A stretch of DNA of 64,000 bases from Methylovulum sp. (GTDB lineage Bacteria > Pseudomonadota > Gammaproteobacteria > Methylococcales > Methylomonadaceae): contig JAURZI010000135.1 in NCBI GenBank assembly GCA_030653435.1, positions 1 to 64,000 on the forward strand. The letters are read 5' to 3'. How positions within the stretch are numbered: the first letter of the stretch is position 1; every line of letters begins with the position of its first letter. The translations under genes and the position numbers were made by a program. The notes below the pieces were generated by a model that made no database searches, was not told the DNA's origin, and saw nothing but the letters and a program-made list of their open reading frames with translations. Of this stretch, positions 1 through 10,300 are shown in pieces.

Positions 1-89
1 CCGATCCCATCCCGAACTCGGAAGTGAAACCGCTTAGCGCCGATGATAGTGTGGCAGTTTGCCATGCGAAAGTAGGGAATTGCCAAGCT
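1..89 (+). rRNA. rrf: 5S ribosomal RNA, 3' part
   Basis: The first bases match the conserved body of bacterial 5S rRNA, including the CCGATCCCATCCCGAACTCG stretch and the AGTGTGG and GAAAGTAGGG segments. The 5' part lies outside the window, so this is probably the end of an rRNA operon whose 16S and 23S genes are upstream. The 3' boundary is estimated from the closing-stem sequence TGCCAAGCT and may be off by a few bases. Confidence 0.93.
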
Positions 90-100
90 CTTAACATCAA

Positions 101-133
101 AGCCCGCTAAGTCATCTTAGCGGGCTTTTTTTT
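101..133 (+). terminator. Rho-independent terminator of the rRNA operon
   Basis: A perfect 11-bp stem, AGCCCGCTAAG (101-111) with CTTAGCGGGCT (116-126), has a TCAT loop and runs into a T tract. It sits just after the 5S gene and should end the rRNA transcript. Confidence 0.93.
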
Positions 134-321
134 GCCTAGCGCTTCAAAGAAGCGGATAAATAGGGTTGACAAATAAGCGGCTGATATTGAAAACTAGCTA
201 CCAGTCATGTAAGGCGAATTGACAAAAGTATAGTAGAGGTTATGTCGCTAACTTTACTTTGCGTTTTAACATGGCTATTACTAGTCCATTTTTCTTATTT
301 TACTATAAAGGTTGGTGTCGT

Positions 322-633
322 ATGAAAAACGTATTGTTTTTACTGATGTTATTTTCAGCGCATGTCCTGGCATCGCCGGTTAATATTAATACGGCTGATG
401 CACAAATGATTGCTGATTCATTGAGTAATGTTGGTTTGAAGAAAGCAGAAGCTATTGTTGCTTACCGGAATAAAAACGGGGCATTTAAAAGTGTTGATGA
501 ATTAGGACAAGTTTCTGGCATTGGTGACAAGACCATTGAGAAAAATAAAATGGATATTTTATTGTCTGACCCGGCGGCAACGACCTCGGCTAGTGTAGTC
601 GAACCCACTGATAAATCAGATAAAAAGAAGTAA
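322..633 (+). CDS. ComEA-like helix-hairpin-helix protein, exported
   Basis: Small exported DNA-binding-type protein of about 103 residues. A hydrophobic signal peptide ends near ALASP, and the mature part opens with VNINTADA, the hallmark of the ComEA/YbaV family. Two helix-hairpin-helix motifs follow (VGLKKAEAIVAYR and VSGIGDKTIEKN). The tail is acidic then lysine-rich. The family binds double-stranded DNA in the periplasm; ComEA itself acts in DNA uptake, but many short gammaproteobacterial members have no proven role. The ATG at 322 is preferred to the ATG at 259 because it starts the signal peptide and has AAAGG about 10 bases upstream. A TTGACA at 219-224 with TATGTC at 241-246 could be its promoter. 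Confidence 0.85.
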   Translation: MKNVLFLLMLFSAHVLASPVNINTADAQMIADSLSNVGLKKAEAIVAYRNKNGAFKSVDELGQVSGIGDKTIEKNKMDILLSDPAATTSASVVEPTDKSDKKK

Positions 634-704
634 CGGCACGTTAATATTTGTATGGTATTTGCGTAAATCTTACTCATGTTTGTGCGAATATCGGTGTACT
701 TTAC

Positions 705-739
705 GTGGTGGAGGAGGGTAAGAAGAACTCCTCCACCAC
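705..739. repeat. Perfect 12-bp inverted repeat between convergent genes
   Basis: GTGGTGGAGGAG (705-716) pairs perfectly with CTCCTCCACCAC (728-739) across an 11-base loop. It lies between the convergent ComEA-like gene and uvrD. There is no clear T tract on either side, so it may be a bidirectional end structure or a transcript-stabilising hairpin rather than a classical terminator. Confidence 0.7.
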
Positions 740-775
740 TAAGCTGCCGACATTAGCGCTAATCATGTCAATTAA

Positions 776-2980
776 TTACAGCGCATCTAATTTGGCATAA
801 GCCAGCATTAGCCACTTAACGCCGCTGGTTTTGCCCCCGTCTACGGGCGTTGTAAAATTAATCTGAACCCTTTCTTGGGCACCTTCACCTTCTATTTGTA
901 GAATTATACCTTTACCAAACTTTTCATGACTGACTTTTTGACCTTGCTTATATTGTCCGGTTGTTTGCAGAGGTATTTTTTTGGGTGCTATTGTGGTTAC
1001 CGGGCGGTTGATATGGCTGCGTATCCTGACTTCCTGCATACATTCGGCAGGGATTTCACGCAGAAAACGTGAGGGTCTGGGGTAGGTTTCGCGACCGTAT
1101 AAACGTCTGGATTCTGCATAGCTAAAATAGACACACTGCATTGCCCGCGTGACGCCAACATAACAAAGTCTGCGCTCTTCTTCGAGGCGTCCTGCATCGT
1201 CAACCGATTGCTGCGATGGAAACAAACCTTCTTCCATACCGACTAAAAAAACCAGTTTGAATTCTAGTCCTTTGGCTGAGTGTAGCGTCATCAATTGTAC
1301 GCAGTCCTCGAAATCATCTCCCTGCATATCGCCGGATTCGAGCGCAGCATGAGCCAAGAACATATCGAGTTCGCCCAGATTTTCTTCGTTTTCTATATCA
1401 AACTCAAACAATTTGGCGGCGTTGACCAGTTCTTCCAAGTTCTCTACTTTTTCCTCGCCTTTATCCATTTTGGCATGTTGATAAAACTCAATCAGTTTGG
1501 TTTTTTCAACAATCAGCTGCACTTTTTCATAAAGCTCCAGGTCTTGTGCTTGTTCAGTCAGTTGCTTGACCAGCTGCAAAAAACCTGTCAGTGCATTGCT
1601 TGCCCGTGCCGATAGATTACGCTGGTTAACCAACACAATAGCCGCTTTCCACAGCGAGATAGTTTGATCCCGTGCAATATAACGTATGTCGTCTATCGTT
1701 TTTGCACCAATTCCTCGGGTTGGCGTATTGATAATGCGTTCAAAAGAGGAATCGTCATCATGATTGGAGATTAACCGCAAATAAGCCAACGCATTTTTAA
1801 TTTCTACCCGGTCAAAAAACCGCAAGCCACCATAAACCCTATACGGTATGCCTGCAATCATGAGTTTTTCTTCAAACTGGCGGGATTGGGCATTGGAGCG
1901 GTAAAGTATGGCGATGTCATTGTGGGAGCCTTGTTTATTTATCCATGCCCTAATACGTTCGACAACAAAATAAGCTTCGTCTTGTTCGTTAAATGCCGCA
2001 TACAATGAAAGCAATTCCCCTTCGCCACTGTCAGTCCATAGTTCTTTGCCCATGCGCCCTTCATTAACGCTGATGATATGATTGGCCGCTTTAAGAATAT
2101 TGCCGGTTGATCGGTAGTTTTGTTCCAGTTTGATGACCTGATGATTAGGGTAATGGCGTTGAAAATTATAGATATTTTCTATTTTTGCTCCGCGCCAACC
2201 GTAAATGGATTGGTCGTCATCGCCTACGACAAACAAGTTGCCGTTATCCCTGGTCAGCAGCCGCAGCCAAGCGTATTGGATGGTGTTGGTATCCTGAAAT
2301 TCATCCACATGAACTTGTCTGAAGCGTTGCTGGTAAAAACTCAGCACGTCAGGATTGTCACGCAACAGTTCATGTGCCCTAAGCAACAATTCAGCAAAAT
2401 CGACCAAGCCGGTTTGGTCGCATAGCTTTTCATAAGCTTGATATATCGCAAGCATTTGCCGTTGATAGCCATCCGCTGTTTCGACGGTGTGTCTGGCCCG
2501 GATACCTTCGTCTTTTTGGGCATTGATATGCCACTGCACTTGTCGTGGCGGCCACGCGGTTTCATCAAGGCCAAGCGTATCCAGCAAGCGTTTGATGACC
2601 CGCAACTGATCTGAGGTGTCCATAACCTGGAAGGTTTCCGGCAGTTTTGCCTGGTTGGCATGCCGCCGCAGGAGCCGATGGGCGATGCCGTGAAAAGTCC
2701 CTATCCACATGCCGGAGGGCGCTGAGGTAGAATGGGCGGGTATCTCTAGTAACGCTTCAATTCTGCAGCGCATTTCCTTGGCGGCCTTATTGGTGAAGGT
2801 GACCGCCAGTATGCTGTGTGGAGACAAATTTTCCACTTGAATTTGCCAAGCGATCCGATGCACCAGTACACGGGTTTTCCCACTGCCCGCACCTGCCAAG
2901 ACCAACATGGCTTGTGACGGTGCGGTGACGGCTTTACGCTGTACATCATTTAAAGGGTCTAGAATTTTGGTAATATCCAT
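776..2980 (-). CDS. uvrD: DNA helicase II (UvrD), superfamily 1 3'-5' helicase
   Basis: ATP-dependent 3'-5' DNA helicase acting in nucleotide excision and mismatch repair. At 734 residues it is close to the usual length of about 720. Superfamily 1 motifs are in order: Walker A AGAGSGKT (residues 29-36), TFTNKAAKEM, the DEFQDT box, GDDDQSIYGWRGA, LEQNYRST, and the C-terminal LMTLHSAKGLEF and YVGVTRA. The C terminus carries the short basic/Tudor-like domain (GQKVSHEKFGKG) typical of UvrD and PcrA rather than Rep. It stands alone, divergent from the DUF2892 gene. The start with MDITKILDPLN is the natural family start. Confidence 0.95.
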   Translation of the reverse strand: MDITKILDPLNDVQRKAVTAPSQAMLVLAGAGSGKTRVLVHRIAWQIQVENLSPHSILAVTFTNKAAKEMRCRIEALLEIPAHSTSAPSGMWIGTFHGIAHRLLRRHANQAKLPETFQVMDTSDQLRVIKRLLDTLGLDETAWPPRQVQWHINAQKDEGIRARHTVETADGYQRQMLAIYQAYEKLCDQTGLVDFAELLLRAHELLRDNPDVLSFYQQRFRQVHVDEFQDTNTIQYAWLRLLTRDNGNLFVVGDDDQSIYGWRGAKIENIYNFQRHYPNHQVIKLEQNYRSTGNILKAANHIISVNEGRMGKELWTDSGEGELLSLYAAFNEQDEAYFVVERIRAWINKQGSHNDIAILYRSNAQSRQFEEKLMIAGIPYRVYGGLRFFDRVEIKNALAYLRLISNHDDDSSFERIINTPTRGIGAKTIDDIRYIARDQTISLWKAAIVLVNQRNLSARASNALTGFLQLVKQLTEQAQDLELYEKVQLIVEKTKLIEFYQHAKMDKGEEKVENLEELVNAAKLFEFDIENEENLGELDMFLAHAALESGDMQGDDFEDCVQLMTLHSAKGLEFKLVFLVGMEEGLFPSQQSVDDAGRLEEERRLCYVGVTRAMQCVYFSYAESRRLYGRETYPRPSRFLREIPAECMQEVRIRSHINRPVTTIAPKKIPLQTTGQYKQGQKVSHEKFGKGIILQIEGEGAQERVQINFTTPVDGGKTSGVKWLMLAYAKLDAL

Positions 2981-3098
2981 GTGTTATCGCTTGCACATTT
3001 TTGGGAGCTGTGTATAGTTGCTTCGGCTCGTTCGAGCTGTAACATGTTGGTTTACTAAAGATAATAACAACTACTACTACACAGAGAGAGGATTTAAG

Positions 3099-3368
3099 AT
3101 GAATTTTGACTTTAAGCGTATGGTTAAATTTGAACACAACGTCGGCGAGCAAGAAAAAAAATATCGCTTATATGCCGGTGCGGCACTTGTTGTGATTTCA
3201 ATTTTCACGGCATCCATTGCATTATTGCTGATTGGCCTCGTTTTGGTTGGAACCGGTTTTTCCGGTTGGTGCCCTGCTTATTCAGGCCTTAATAAAAGCA
3301 CCTGTGCGGCAACAACTGCTGCCGGCGGTGAAGAGAGCAGCACTGAAGACAACGCTACAAACGGCTAA
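3099..3368 (+). CDS. DUF2892 inner-membrane protein
   Basis: Membrane protein of 89 residues in the DUF2892 (YgaP C-terminal-like) family. Residues 1-22 are polar (MNFDFKRMVKFEHNVGEQEK). A hydrophobic hairpin of two closely spaced membrane segments follows, then the GWCPAYSGLNKST signature, then a polar Ala/Thr/Glu tail. The cysteine before PAY is conserved in this family, which is often linked to sulfur or rhodanese functions, but no role can be assigned here. The ATG at 3099 has a strong purine-rich ribosome site (AGAGAGAGG, 3082-3091); the in-frame upstream start at 3018 is unlikely. Confidence 0.85.
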   Translation: MNFDFKRMVKFEHNVGEQEKKYRLYAGAALVVISIFTASIALLLIGLVLVGTGFSGWCPAYSGLNKSTCAATTAAGGEESSTEDNATNG

Positions 3369-3404
3369 TCCAGTGGGGGAATTACAAGGATGTAGTTCTT
3401 TCCA

Positions 3405-3845
3405 TCACTCTACGTCCTTATGGAATTCACCCTCTAGCACATTATTGTCAGCGGCTTTGCTGCGGCTAAAGCTTGCCGCCGCTTGTATGACATGATTTTC
3501 AATAAGATACTGGGCTATTTTTCTACGTAGTTGCGGAATTAAACACACCAATCCCATCAAATCCGTTATAAAACCAGGTGTCAGTAGCAAGACGCCGCCC
3601 AGCAGAATAATGGGGCCTTCGATAATTTCATAAGCGGGAACTTCGCCTTGTGCCATGCTGAGCTGAAAGCGCCTGAAAGTCGCTAGCCCTTGCTGCTTTA
3701 ATAGAAAAGCACCTAATAGCGCAGTAAAGACGACTAAAAAAATAGTGGGCAACGCGCCAATAATTCCACCGACTTGTAATAATAAATAAATTTCTGCGAA
3801 AGGCACGACCAGTACGACCAAAAACAAAATTCGGATAATATTCAC
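3405..3845 (-). CDS. fxsA: FxsA family cytoplasmic membrane protein
   Basis: Inner-membrane protein of 146 residues. FxsA was named for suppressing F-plasmid exclusion of phage T7 in Escherichia coli; its normal cell role is unclear. The sequence has the family layout: a first membrane helix with PFAEIYLLLQVG, a second helix with ALLGAFLLKQQG, an amphipathic stretch ending in PAYEIIEGP, and a third hydrophobic segment LLTPGFITDLMGL. The C-terminal tail (about residues 112-146) is basic then acidic. It is convergent with the DUF2892 gene. Confidence 0.92.
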   Translation of the reverse strand: MNIIRILFLVVLVVPFAEIYLLLQVGGIIGALPTIFLVVFTALLGAFLLKQQGLATFRRFQLSMAQGEVPAYEIIEGPIILLGGVLLLTPGFITDLMGLVCLIPQLRRKIAQYLIENHVIQAAASFSRSKAADNNVLEGEFHKDVE

Positions 3846-3945
3846 TCAATACTCCAACTATATATAATCATCGTCAACAATATAAGGGTAATTGCGGTTA
3901 ATTTCTAGGATAATATCCAATCTTAAGTTTTAGTGGGCTGCAACC

Positions 3946-4272
3946 ATGTCATCCACCTTTGAAATTATTTTCTGTACCTGCCCAGATAAAGACACCGCAA
4001 AAAAGCTTGCCCGTTTGCTAGTGACTAAAAAACTGGCGGCTTGTGTCAATATTTTACCCGGCATCACGTCTATTTATTCGTGGGAAGAGCAAATAGAATC
4101 GGTCCAGGAGCATTTACTGCTGATAAAATCGAAAAAAGAGTGCTATCAGACGATTGAAACCACTTTGTTTAAACATCATCCTTACGAAGTGCCCGAAATA
4201 ATTGCCGTTTCTATTGAACGCGGCTTATCTGAATACCTGGATTGGGTCGATACATGCCTTTCTGTAAAATAA
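3946..4272 (+). CDS. cutA: Divalent-cation tolerance protein CutA
   Basis: Small trimeric CutA1 protein of 108 residues, the usual length. Family features are the CPDKDTAKKLARLLV segment, LAACVNILPGITSIYSWE and the C-terminal HPYEVPEIIAV. CutA is linked to copper tolerance and, in E. coli, sits next to dsbD, as it does here. The 3' end overlaps the dsbD start by 19 bases, so the two are probably translationally coupled. Confidence 0.95.
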   Translation: MSSTFEIIFCTCPDKDTAKKLARLLVTKKLAACVNILPGITSIYSWEEQIESVQEHLLLIKSKKECYQTIETTLFKHHPYEVPEIIAVSIERGLSEYLDWVDTCLSVK

Positions 4273-6479
4273 TTTTTTTCTGGTTTTTAATAACTTTCGG
4301 CCAAGCCGTCTCGGCTTTTGAAAACGACGAACTGTTGCCGCCGGAGCAGGCGTTTACGGTCACGGCAAAAGCATTGGCAACGGACAAGCTAGAAATATCC
4401 TGGGCTATTGCTGAAGGATATTCGGTTTATCGCAACAATATGCGTTTTGAAGCTAAATCTAAGCAAATCGAGTTAGGCGCGGCTGTGTTTCCCGATGGAA
4501 AAATCAAACACGATGAGTTTTTGGGGGATATAGAACATTACCATAACCAGTTAAAAGTGGTTGTCCCCTTAACCAATCCCGACCGTGTTTCCGAGATACC
4601 GTTATTTGTACAGTACCAGGCTTGCGCGGATAAAGGCGTTTGTTACCCGCCACAGAAACTGACATTAGATATCCCTTTGCCGAATGCGTTGGTTGCCAAG
4701 GCCAATCCATTAACACAGTTGGTTAAAAGTTTTTCAGGATTCAATTTTAATAAACCACAAAATGAGTTATTGCCGCCCGAACAGGCGTTCCAGTTTTTTG
4801 CATCGCTCAAAGATAACGCGACTGTGCATGTGAACTGGGAAATCGCACAAGATTATTATCTCTATAGGGAAAAAATACAGTTGGCACTGGTGAGCGCCGA
4901 TGGCGTCCAATTGGGTGGCTATACGATTCCCAGAGGGACGCCGAAACATGATGAGGCGTTCGGTCAGGTTGAAATATTCCATAATGAGCTCAGTTTTGAC
5001 ATCCCGCTGTTGCGTACCCATACCGCAGCCCAGACAATTACCCTGGAAGCCAAATATCAAGGCTGTGCCGACCGTGGTGTGTGTTATCCGCCGATGAGCA
5101 AAACCATTGATCTGGAGCTATTGTTGGCGACACAAGCAGCGGTGTCTGATTCCCGCGTCCAAGTTGCTCCGCCCCTTTCCGAACAAGACCAGATTGTGCA
5201 ATCTTTGCAGAAAGACAGTTTGGCGATGACTTTGCTCAGCTTCTTCGGGTTTGGCTTATTGTTATCGTTGACGCCGTGCATTTTTCCTATGATCCCGATT
5301 TTGTCGGGTATTATCGTAGGCCACGGTCACCGTATCACGACTACCAGAGCGTTTTTGCTGTCGCTTTGCTATGTGCTGGCTTCTGCGCTCACTTATACAT
5401 TATTTGGCATACTCGCTGCGCTATTCGGCAGTAACTTGCAGGCGATTTTCCAGCAACCGTGGATTATTGCCTTGTTCAGTGCGATTTTTGTTGTATTGTC
5501 TTTATCAATGTTCGGCTTTTACCATCTTGAACTGCCCAAGTCGTTTCAAGTTAAGCTGCATAATTCCAGTGAAATACATCGTGATGGATCGCTTTGGGGT
5601 GCGGCGATCATGGGGGCTTTGTCTTCGTTGATCGTAGGCCCTTGTGTTGCAGCGCCGCTGGCCGGGGCATTGATTTTTATCGGGCAGACCGGCGATGTTG
5701 TATTGGGGGGCTCCGCCTTGTTCGTTATGGGCTTAGGCATGGGCGTGCCGCTGCTGTTGTTGGGCGCATCTGCCGGAAAATTCCTGCCTAAGGCGGGAAA
5801 TTGGTTGAATGCAACGAAGGCGGTTTTTGGGGTTGTTATGTTAGGGGTTGCCGTTTGGATGCTCAGCCGTATTCTGGCGCCTGAAATTACCATGTTGCTT
5901 TGGTCCATGTTGCTTATCATGCCGGCAATTTATTTGAACGCGATAGATCCTCTGCCCGAACACAGTTCCGGTTGGCGTAAGTTCACAAAAGGCATAGGCT
6001 TGATGATGCTGGCTTATGGTTTGTTATTGTTGATCGGCTTTAGTATGGGCAACGGTAACCCGCTAAAACCGCTACAAGGTTTCGTTGTTGGTAACGCAAA
6101 AGCAAAAGAGCAGGGGCTGGTGTTTGAACGTGTTGCTACGCTCGCAGAACTGGATGCCAGAGTTAGGCAAGCGGCTGCTGATAAGCGGCCTGTGATGTTG
6201 GATTTTTATGCGGATTGGTGCATTTCGTGCAAAGAAATGGAGACTTATACCTTCACCGACCCAACAGTTAAGCAATCTTTGGCAGGATTTGTCCTGTTGC
6301 AGGCCGATGTTACGCAGAATTCCACTGACGATAAAGCATTGCTGGCAAAATTTAAGTTAATAGGACCGCCTGCGATTTTATTTTTCGGCGCTGATCGCCA
6401 GGAAATGGCCGCGCAACGGGTGATAGGTTATCAGGACGCGCAAACGTTTATTGAAACGATACAGCGGATCCCTCTATGA
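4254..6479 (+). CDS. dsbD: Thiol:disulfide interchange protein DsbD with duplicated N-terminal domain
   Basis: Transmembrane reductase that carries electrons from cytoplasmic thioredoxin to periplasmic oxidoreductases. After a signal peptide there are two tandem DsbD-alpha domains, each starting ELLPPEQAF, with active cysteines C124/C130 and C271/C277 in CADxGVCYPP motifs. The CcdA-like membrane domain follows (about 315-600) with C342 (LTPCIFP) and C464 (VGPCVAAP), then a C-terminal thioredoxin domain with C656-I-S-C659. At 741 residues it is longer than the roughly 565-residue E. coli protein because of the extra N-terminal domain. The ATG at 4254, inside the end of cutA, begins the signal peptide. 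The TGA overlaps the start of the next thioredoxin gene. Confidence 0.95.
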   Translation: MPFCKIIFFWFLITFGQAVSAFENDELLPPEQAFTVTAKALATDKLEISWAIAEGYSVYRNNMRFEAKSKQIELGAAVFPDGKIKHDEFLGDIEHYHNQLKVVVPLTNPDRVSEIPLFVQYQACADKGVCYPPQKLTLDIPLPNALVAKANPLTQLVKSFSGFNFNKPQNELLPPEQAFQFFASLKDNATVHVNWEIAQDYYLYREKIQLALVSADGVQLGGYTIPRGTPKHDEAFGQVEIFHNELSFDIPLLRTHTAAQTITLEAKYQGCADRGVCYPPMSKTIDLELLLATQAAVSDSRVQVAPPLSEQDQIVQSLQKDSLAMTLLSFFGFGLLLSLTPCIFPMIPILSGIIVGHGHRITTTRAFLLSLCYVLASALTYTLFGILAALFGSNLQAIFQQPWIIALFSAIFVVLSLSMFGFYHLELPKSFQVKLHNSSEIHRDGSLWGAAIMGALSSLIVGPCVAAPLAGALIFIGQTGDVVLGGSALFVMGLGMGVPLLLLGASAGKFLPKAGNWLNATKAVFGVVMLGVAVWMLSRILAPEITMLLWSMLLIMPAIYLNAIDPLPEHSSGWRKFTKGIGLMMLAYGLLLLIGFSMGNGNPLKPLQGFVVGNAKAKEQGLVFERVATLAELDARVRQAAADKRPVMLDFYADWCISCKEMETYTFTDPTVKQSLAGFVLLQADVTQNSTDDKALLAKFKLIGPPAILFFGADRQEMAAQRVIGYQDAQTFIETIQRIPL

Positions 6480-6991
6480 AGCGGATCGCCCTGGTTGCTA
6501 TCGTCGCAGCGCTGGCATTATTTGTTGGTATTGCCGTTAACGTTTTTTTGTCGCCGATGGGGCCGGATCAAACCGTGTCCCTGCCGCCGTTCAGTTTGCC
6601 GGATTTGTCGGGCAAGCAGCGCAGTGCTGCTGAATGGCAAGGGCAAATACGGGTGATCAATTTCTGGGCGACATGGTGTCCGCCTTGCCGTAAAGAAATC
6701 CCTGGACTTGTCGCTTTGCAGCGCGAGTATGCCGCCCAAGGAGTCGTGGTTATTGGTATTGCGATAGATGATCAGCAGGCGGTTGCCGATTACCTCAATG
6801 AAACCAAGATCAATTACCCCATCCTGATGGGGGCTAATGAAGGCATTGCGCTTGCCCGCGAACTGGGCAATCGCGTAGATGCTGTTCCCTATACCCTAAT
6901 TGTTGACCGTCAGGGGGCCATCATATACCGGCACCAGGGCGAATTTCCTAAGGAAAAAATGCTGGACATTATTGCGCCGTTAATTCATTGA
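6476..6991 (+). CDS. TlpA/ResA-type periplasmic thioredoxin
   Basis: Membrane-anchored periplasmic thiol-disulfide reductant of 171 residues. One N-terminal hydrophobic helix (about 4-25) is followed by a redoxin fold with FSLPDLSGKQ and the active site FWATWCPPCRKE. Its start overlaps the dsbD stop (ATGA), so DsbD is the probable electron donor. Family members reduce apocytochrome c cysteines or copper-centre thiols. In this organism cytochrome maturation (for example MxaG) would be a fitting client, but that is inference. Confidence 0.92.
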   Translation: MKRIALVAIVAALALFVGIAVNVFLSPMGPDQTVSLPPFSLPDLSGKQRSAAEWQGQIRVINFWATWCPPCRKEIPGLVALQREYAAQGVVVIGIAIDDQQAVADYLNETKINYPILMGANEGIALARELGNRVDAVPYTLIVDRQGAIIYRHQGEFPKEKMLDIIAPLIH

Positions 6992-7357
6992 CGGCGTGCT
7001 GTTGGGGGGGGCTTTTTTGTGACTAAACCTATCGTCAGAGCCTAAATTGATTAGCGATAATGGATTCATAAGCGTAGTTTTTATGGGGGGGTATGGTCAG
7101 TTGCGGTATAAATTAAGTTTTACAATAATCGGGTCGATGCCATGTGTTATGGTTTTATCGTGAATAATTACCTTGTTATGCTAAAAAAAACCTATATATT
7201 TTCATCAGCTTTCTGGCCCGCTACGGCGGCAGCTTTGAATCTGTTGATGGATAAGATGCCTATCAATCCATAGCATAGAGATAGCCTGATTGGTTTTTTA
7301 AACCTCACATCGGTTATAATCGCCAATTAATTTTAGTGAAAGGACAGATTTCTTAGG
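6992..7357 (+). other. Intergenic leader of the PKS operon
   Basis: This 366-bp stretch holds no convincing gene. A TATAAT at 7315-7320 with a weak TTGGTT at 7290-7295 (19-bp spacing) is the best promoter candidate. Possible ribosome-site sequences are AAAGGA at 7339-7344 and AGG just before the ATG at 7358. Base composition is clearly more AT-rich than the operon that follows. No terminator with a good stem was found after the upstream thioredoxin gene. Confidence 0.4.
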
Positions 7358-10300
7358 ATGCATAGACGCGTTGCACTTATAGCTTATTCGCTCCGTTTTC
7401 CAGGTACAGATACACAAAACTTCTGGAATGATCTGCTGGCAAAAAAAGACTTGGTCACAGAAGTTGATTCAACGCGTTGGTCTAAGGACAGCTTTTTGCA
7501 TCCAGATAAACGTCATCCGGGCAGCAGCTACACTTTTGCTGCCGGTAGTCTCGGTGACATATCGGGCTTTGATGCGGCTTTTTTTGGTATCTCACCGCGT
7601 GAAGCTGCGCTTATGGATCCTCAACAACGGTTGCTGTTGGAACTGGCGTGGGAAACGTTTGAAAATGCAGGCATAGTGCCGTCCTCATTGCGTGGTAGTG
7701 ATTGCGGGGTTTATGTCGGCATTTCCAACGTGGACTACGCCTATCGTTTAGCCGATGATTTGGCGGCAATTGATTCTTCTGCGGCGACCGGCATCATTTC
7801 CAGCATTGCGGCGAACCGGATTTCCTATGTTTTTGATTTTCATGGTCCCAGTATCTCGATGGATACGGCCTGTTCATCATCCTTGGTAGCTTTCCACCAA
7901 GCCTGTTTGGCTATACGGTCAGGCGAGATCTCCCAAGCTTTGGCCGGTGGAGTTAATCTTCACCTGCATCCTTACGGTTTTATCTCCTTTTCAAAAGCGA
8001 CGATGTTGTCAAAAACAGGCCGTTGCCATGTTTTTGATGAGTCCGGCGACGGCTATGTGCGTTCTGAAGGCGGCGGCCTGTTTTTGCTTAAGGATTACGA
8101 CCAGGCGGTTGCCGATGGCGACCAGATTCTTGCCGTTGTGGCGGGTAGCGCCATTAATACCGACGGGCATAAGTCCGGCTTGACGATACCTAATCCTGAT
8201 GCACAAGCGGCATTGATGTCCCGTGTTTATCAACAAGCGGGTATAGCTCCTGACGCGATTGATTATTTTGAAGCTCATGGCACCGGCACTGCGGTTGGCG
8301 ATCCTATAGAAACGCATGCTATCGGCTTGGCGTTGGGGCAAAAAAGAAAAACACCGTTGTTAATCGGTTCAATCAAAAGCAACTTAGGCCATCTGGAATC
8401 GGCTTCCGGTGTTGCCGGTCTGGTTAAAGCCTTGCATTGTATTCAACACCGCGCCGTGCCCGCCACGATCAGCGCCCGGAATTTAAACCCCAATATCAAC
8501 TGGGCGGACTGGAATCTCCGTGTTGCCACTGAAACTCAAGCGTTAAAGGCGACGGGCGACTTGATTGTCGGTATCAATTCCTTCGGCTTTGGTGGCGCCA
8601 ATGCCCATGTCATCTTGCAAGGCCATAGCGAGGCAGCGCGACCAGCACCGGCAATAACCAATACTGTCTGCCGGGCCAGCCAGCTACCGCTTATCGTATC
8701 GGCAAAAGACTTTTCAGGGCTCAAGCAGGCGGCTTTGGAGCTGGCTGGTTTTCTTGACGGGGGGCTTGAAGAGCCGAATGCCAGGGCATTTTACGATATT
8801 GCACATACGGCTTTTTTTCGCCGAGAACACCATCCGCATGGCGCTGTTGTTTTTAGCAACACGGCTGACGATGCCGCTGAACAGCTTAGGCGTTTTGCAA
8901 ATGCGGAAGGCAAACCCGATAAAGCCGCTGAAGTGCGGCGCGTCTATGCCGGAAGTCGCGTAGCGAACGCAACTGGGCCCGTGTTCGCCTATTCTGGAAA
9001 TGGCTGCCAATGGCATGCTATGGGTAAGCAGTTGCTGGAACAATCGGCTATTTTCCGTAGCAAGATAGTTGAAATCGATAAGTTGTTTGGCGAATATGCC
9101 GATTTCTCCTTGCTCGATGAACTGGCTGGTGCCAACGGCAATCGCTATGGATACACGGAAATAGCGCAGCCCGCATTGTTTGCCTTGCAGGTGGGTATTA
9201 CCGAACTGCTTAAGGGGCATGGCATACACCCTACAGCCGTTATTGGCCATAGTGTAGGCGAAGTGGCGGCGGCATGGGCGGCAGGCGCGCTTACGCTGGC
9301 CGCCGCCGTCAAAGTGATTTATTACCGCAGTCACTACCAGGGCAAGACCAAAGGGTTGGGCGGCATGACGGCAGTGGCGTTAAGCGCATCCGATATGCAG
9401 GCCTTGCTGGTTAAATCCGGCTTGGGCCAACTGTATCTGGCCGGTATTAACAGTCATCGGGGTGTAACGATTGCTGGTAGTGTCGAAGAACTGGCGGTGC
9501 TTGAAAGCGAGCTAGCCGTAACAGGCACTTTTTTTAAGCGCCTGGATCTGGATTACGCTTTTCACAGCCCGGCTATGGATGCTATTGAAGTCGGTATACG
9601 CACTGATCTTAAGGCGCTGGACCCGAAGCCGCCGATCATACCGTTCTTTTCATCGGTAATCGGTGCAGCATTGGGTACGCTTAAGCTGGATGCCGAATAC
9701 TGGTGGTATAACATCAGGCAACCGGTGCTGTTCCAGCAGGCCGTCGATGCCATGTTGGGCACGGGGCTTAATGCTGTCGTTGAAATTGGCGCACATCCGG
9801 TCTTGCAGTCCTACCTGAATGACAGCCTTAAAATTACTGATAGCCAAGGCCTTGTGATTCCCAGCATCACGAGGAATAACGGCTCCAGCGCCCAGCTGAT
9901 GAACAGTGTTGCGCTGGCGCTGCTTTCAGGGATCGGTGTCGAGCACGGGCACTGGTTCCCGATTGCGGGACAATTTGTCAATCTGCCCAACTATCCTTGG
10001 CAACGCGAAAAATTATGGCATCCCGTCACTGCAGAATCTTACGGCTTGCTGGCACGAAAAAAAATCCATCCACTACTGGGCTATGCCGTCCCGCAGCATG
10101 AGCTGCTTTGGGAAAACCAACTGGATACCCAGGCGCAGCCTTATTTGTCCGACCATAACGTCGGTGGTGCGGTCGTGTTTCCGGGTGCCGGTTTTGCGGA
10201 GCTGGCGCTGGCGGCCGCTATCCAGGTGCATTCTGGCGACTTTATTGAAATTGAAGAGTTGGAGATCCGCTCGCCGCTATTGCTGAGCCACGACCATAGC

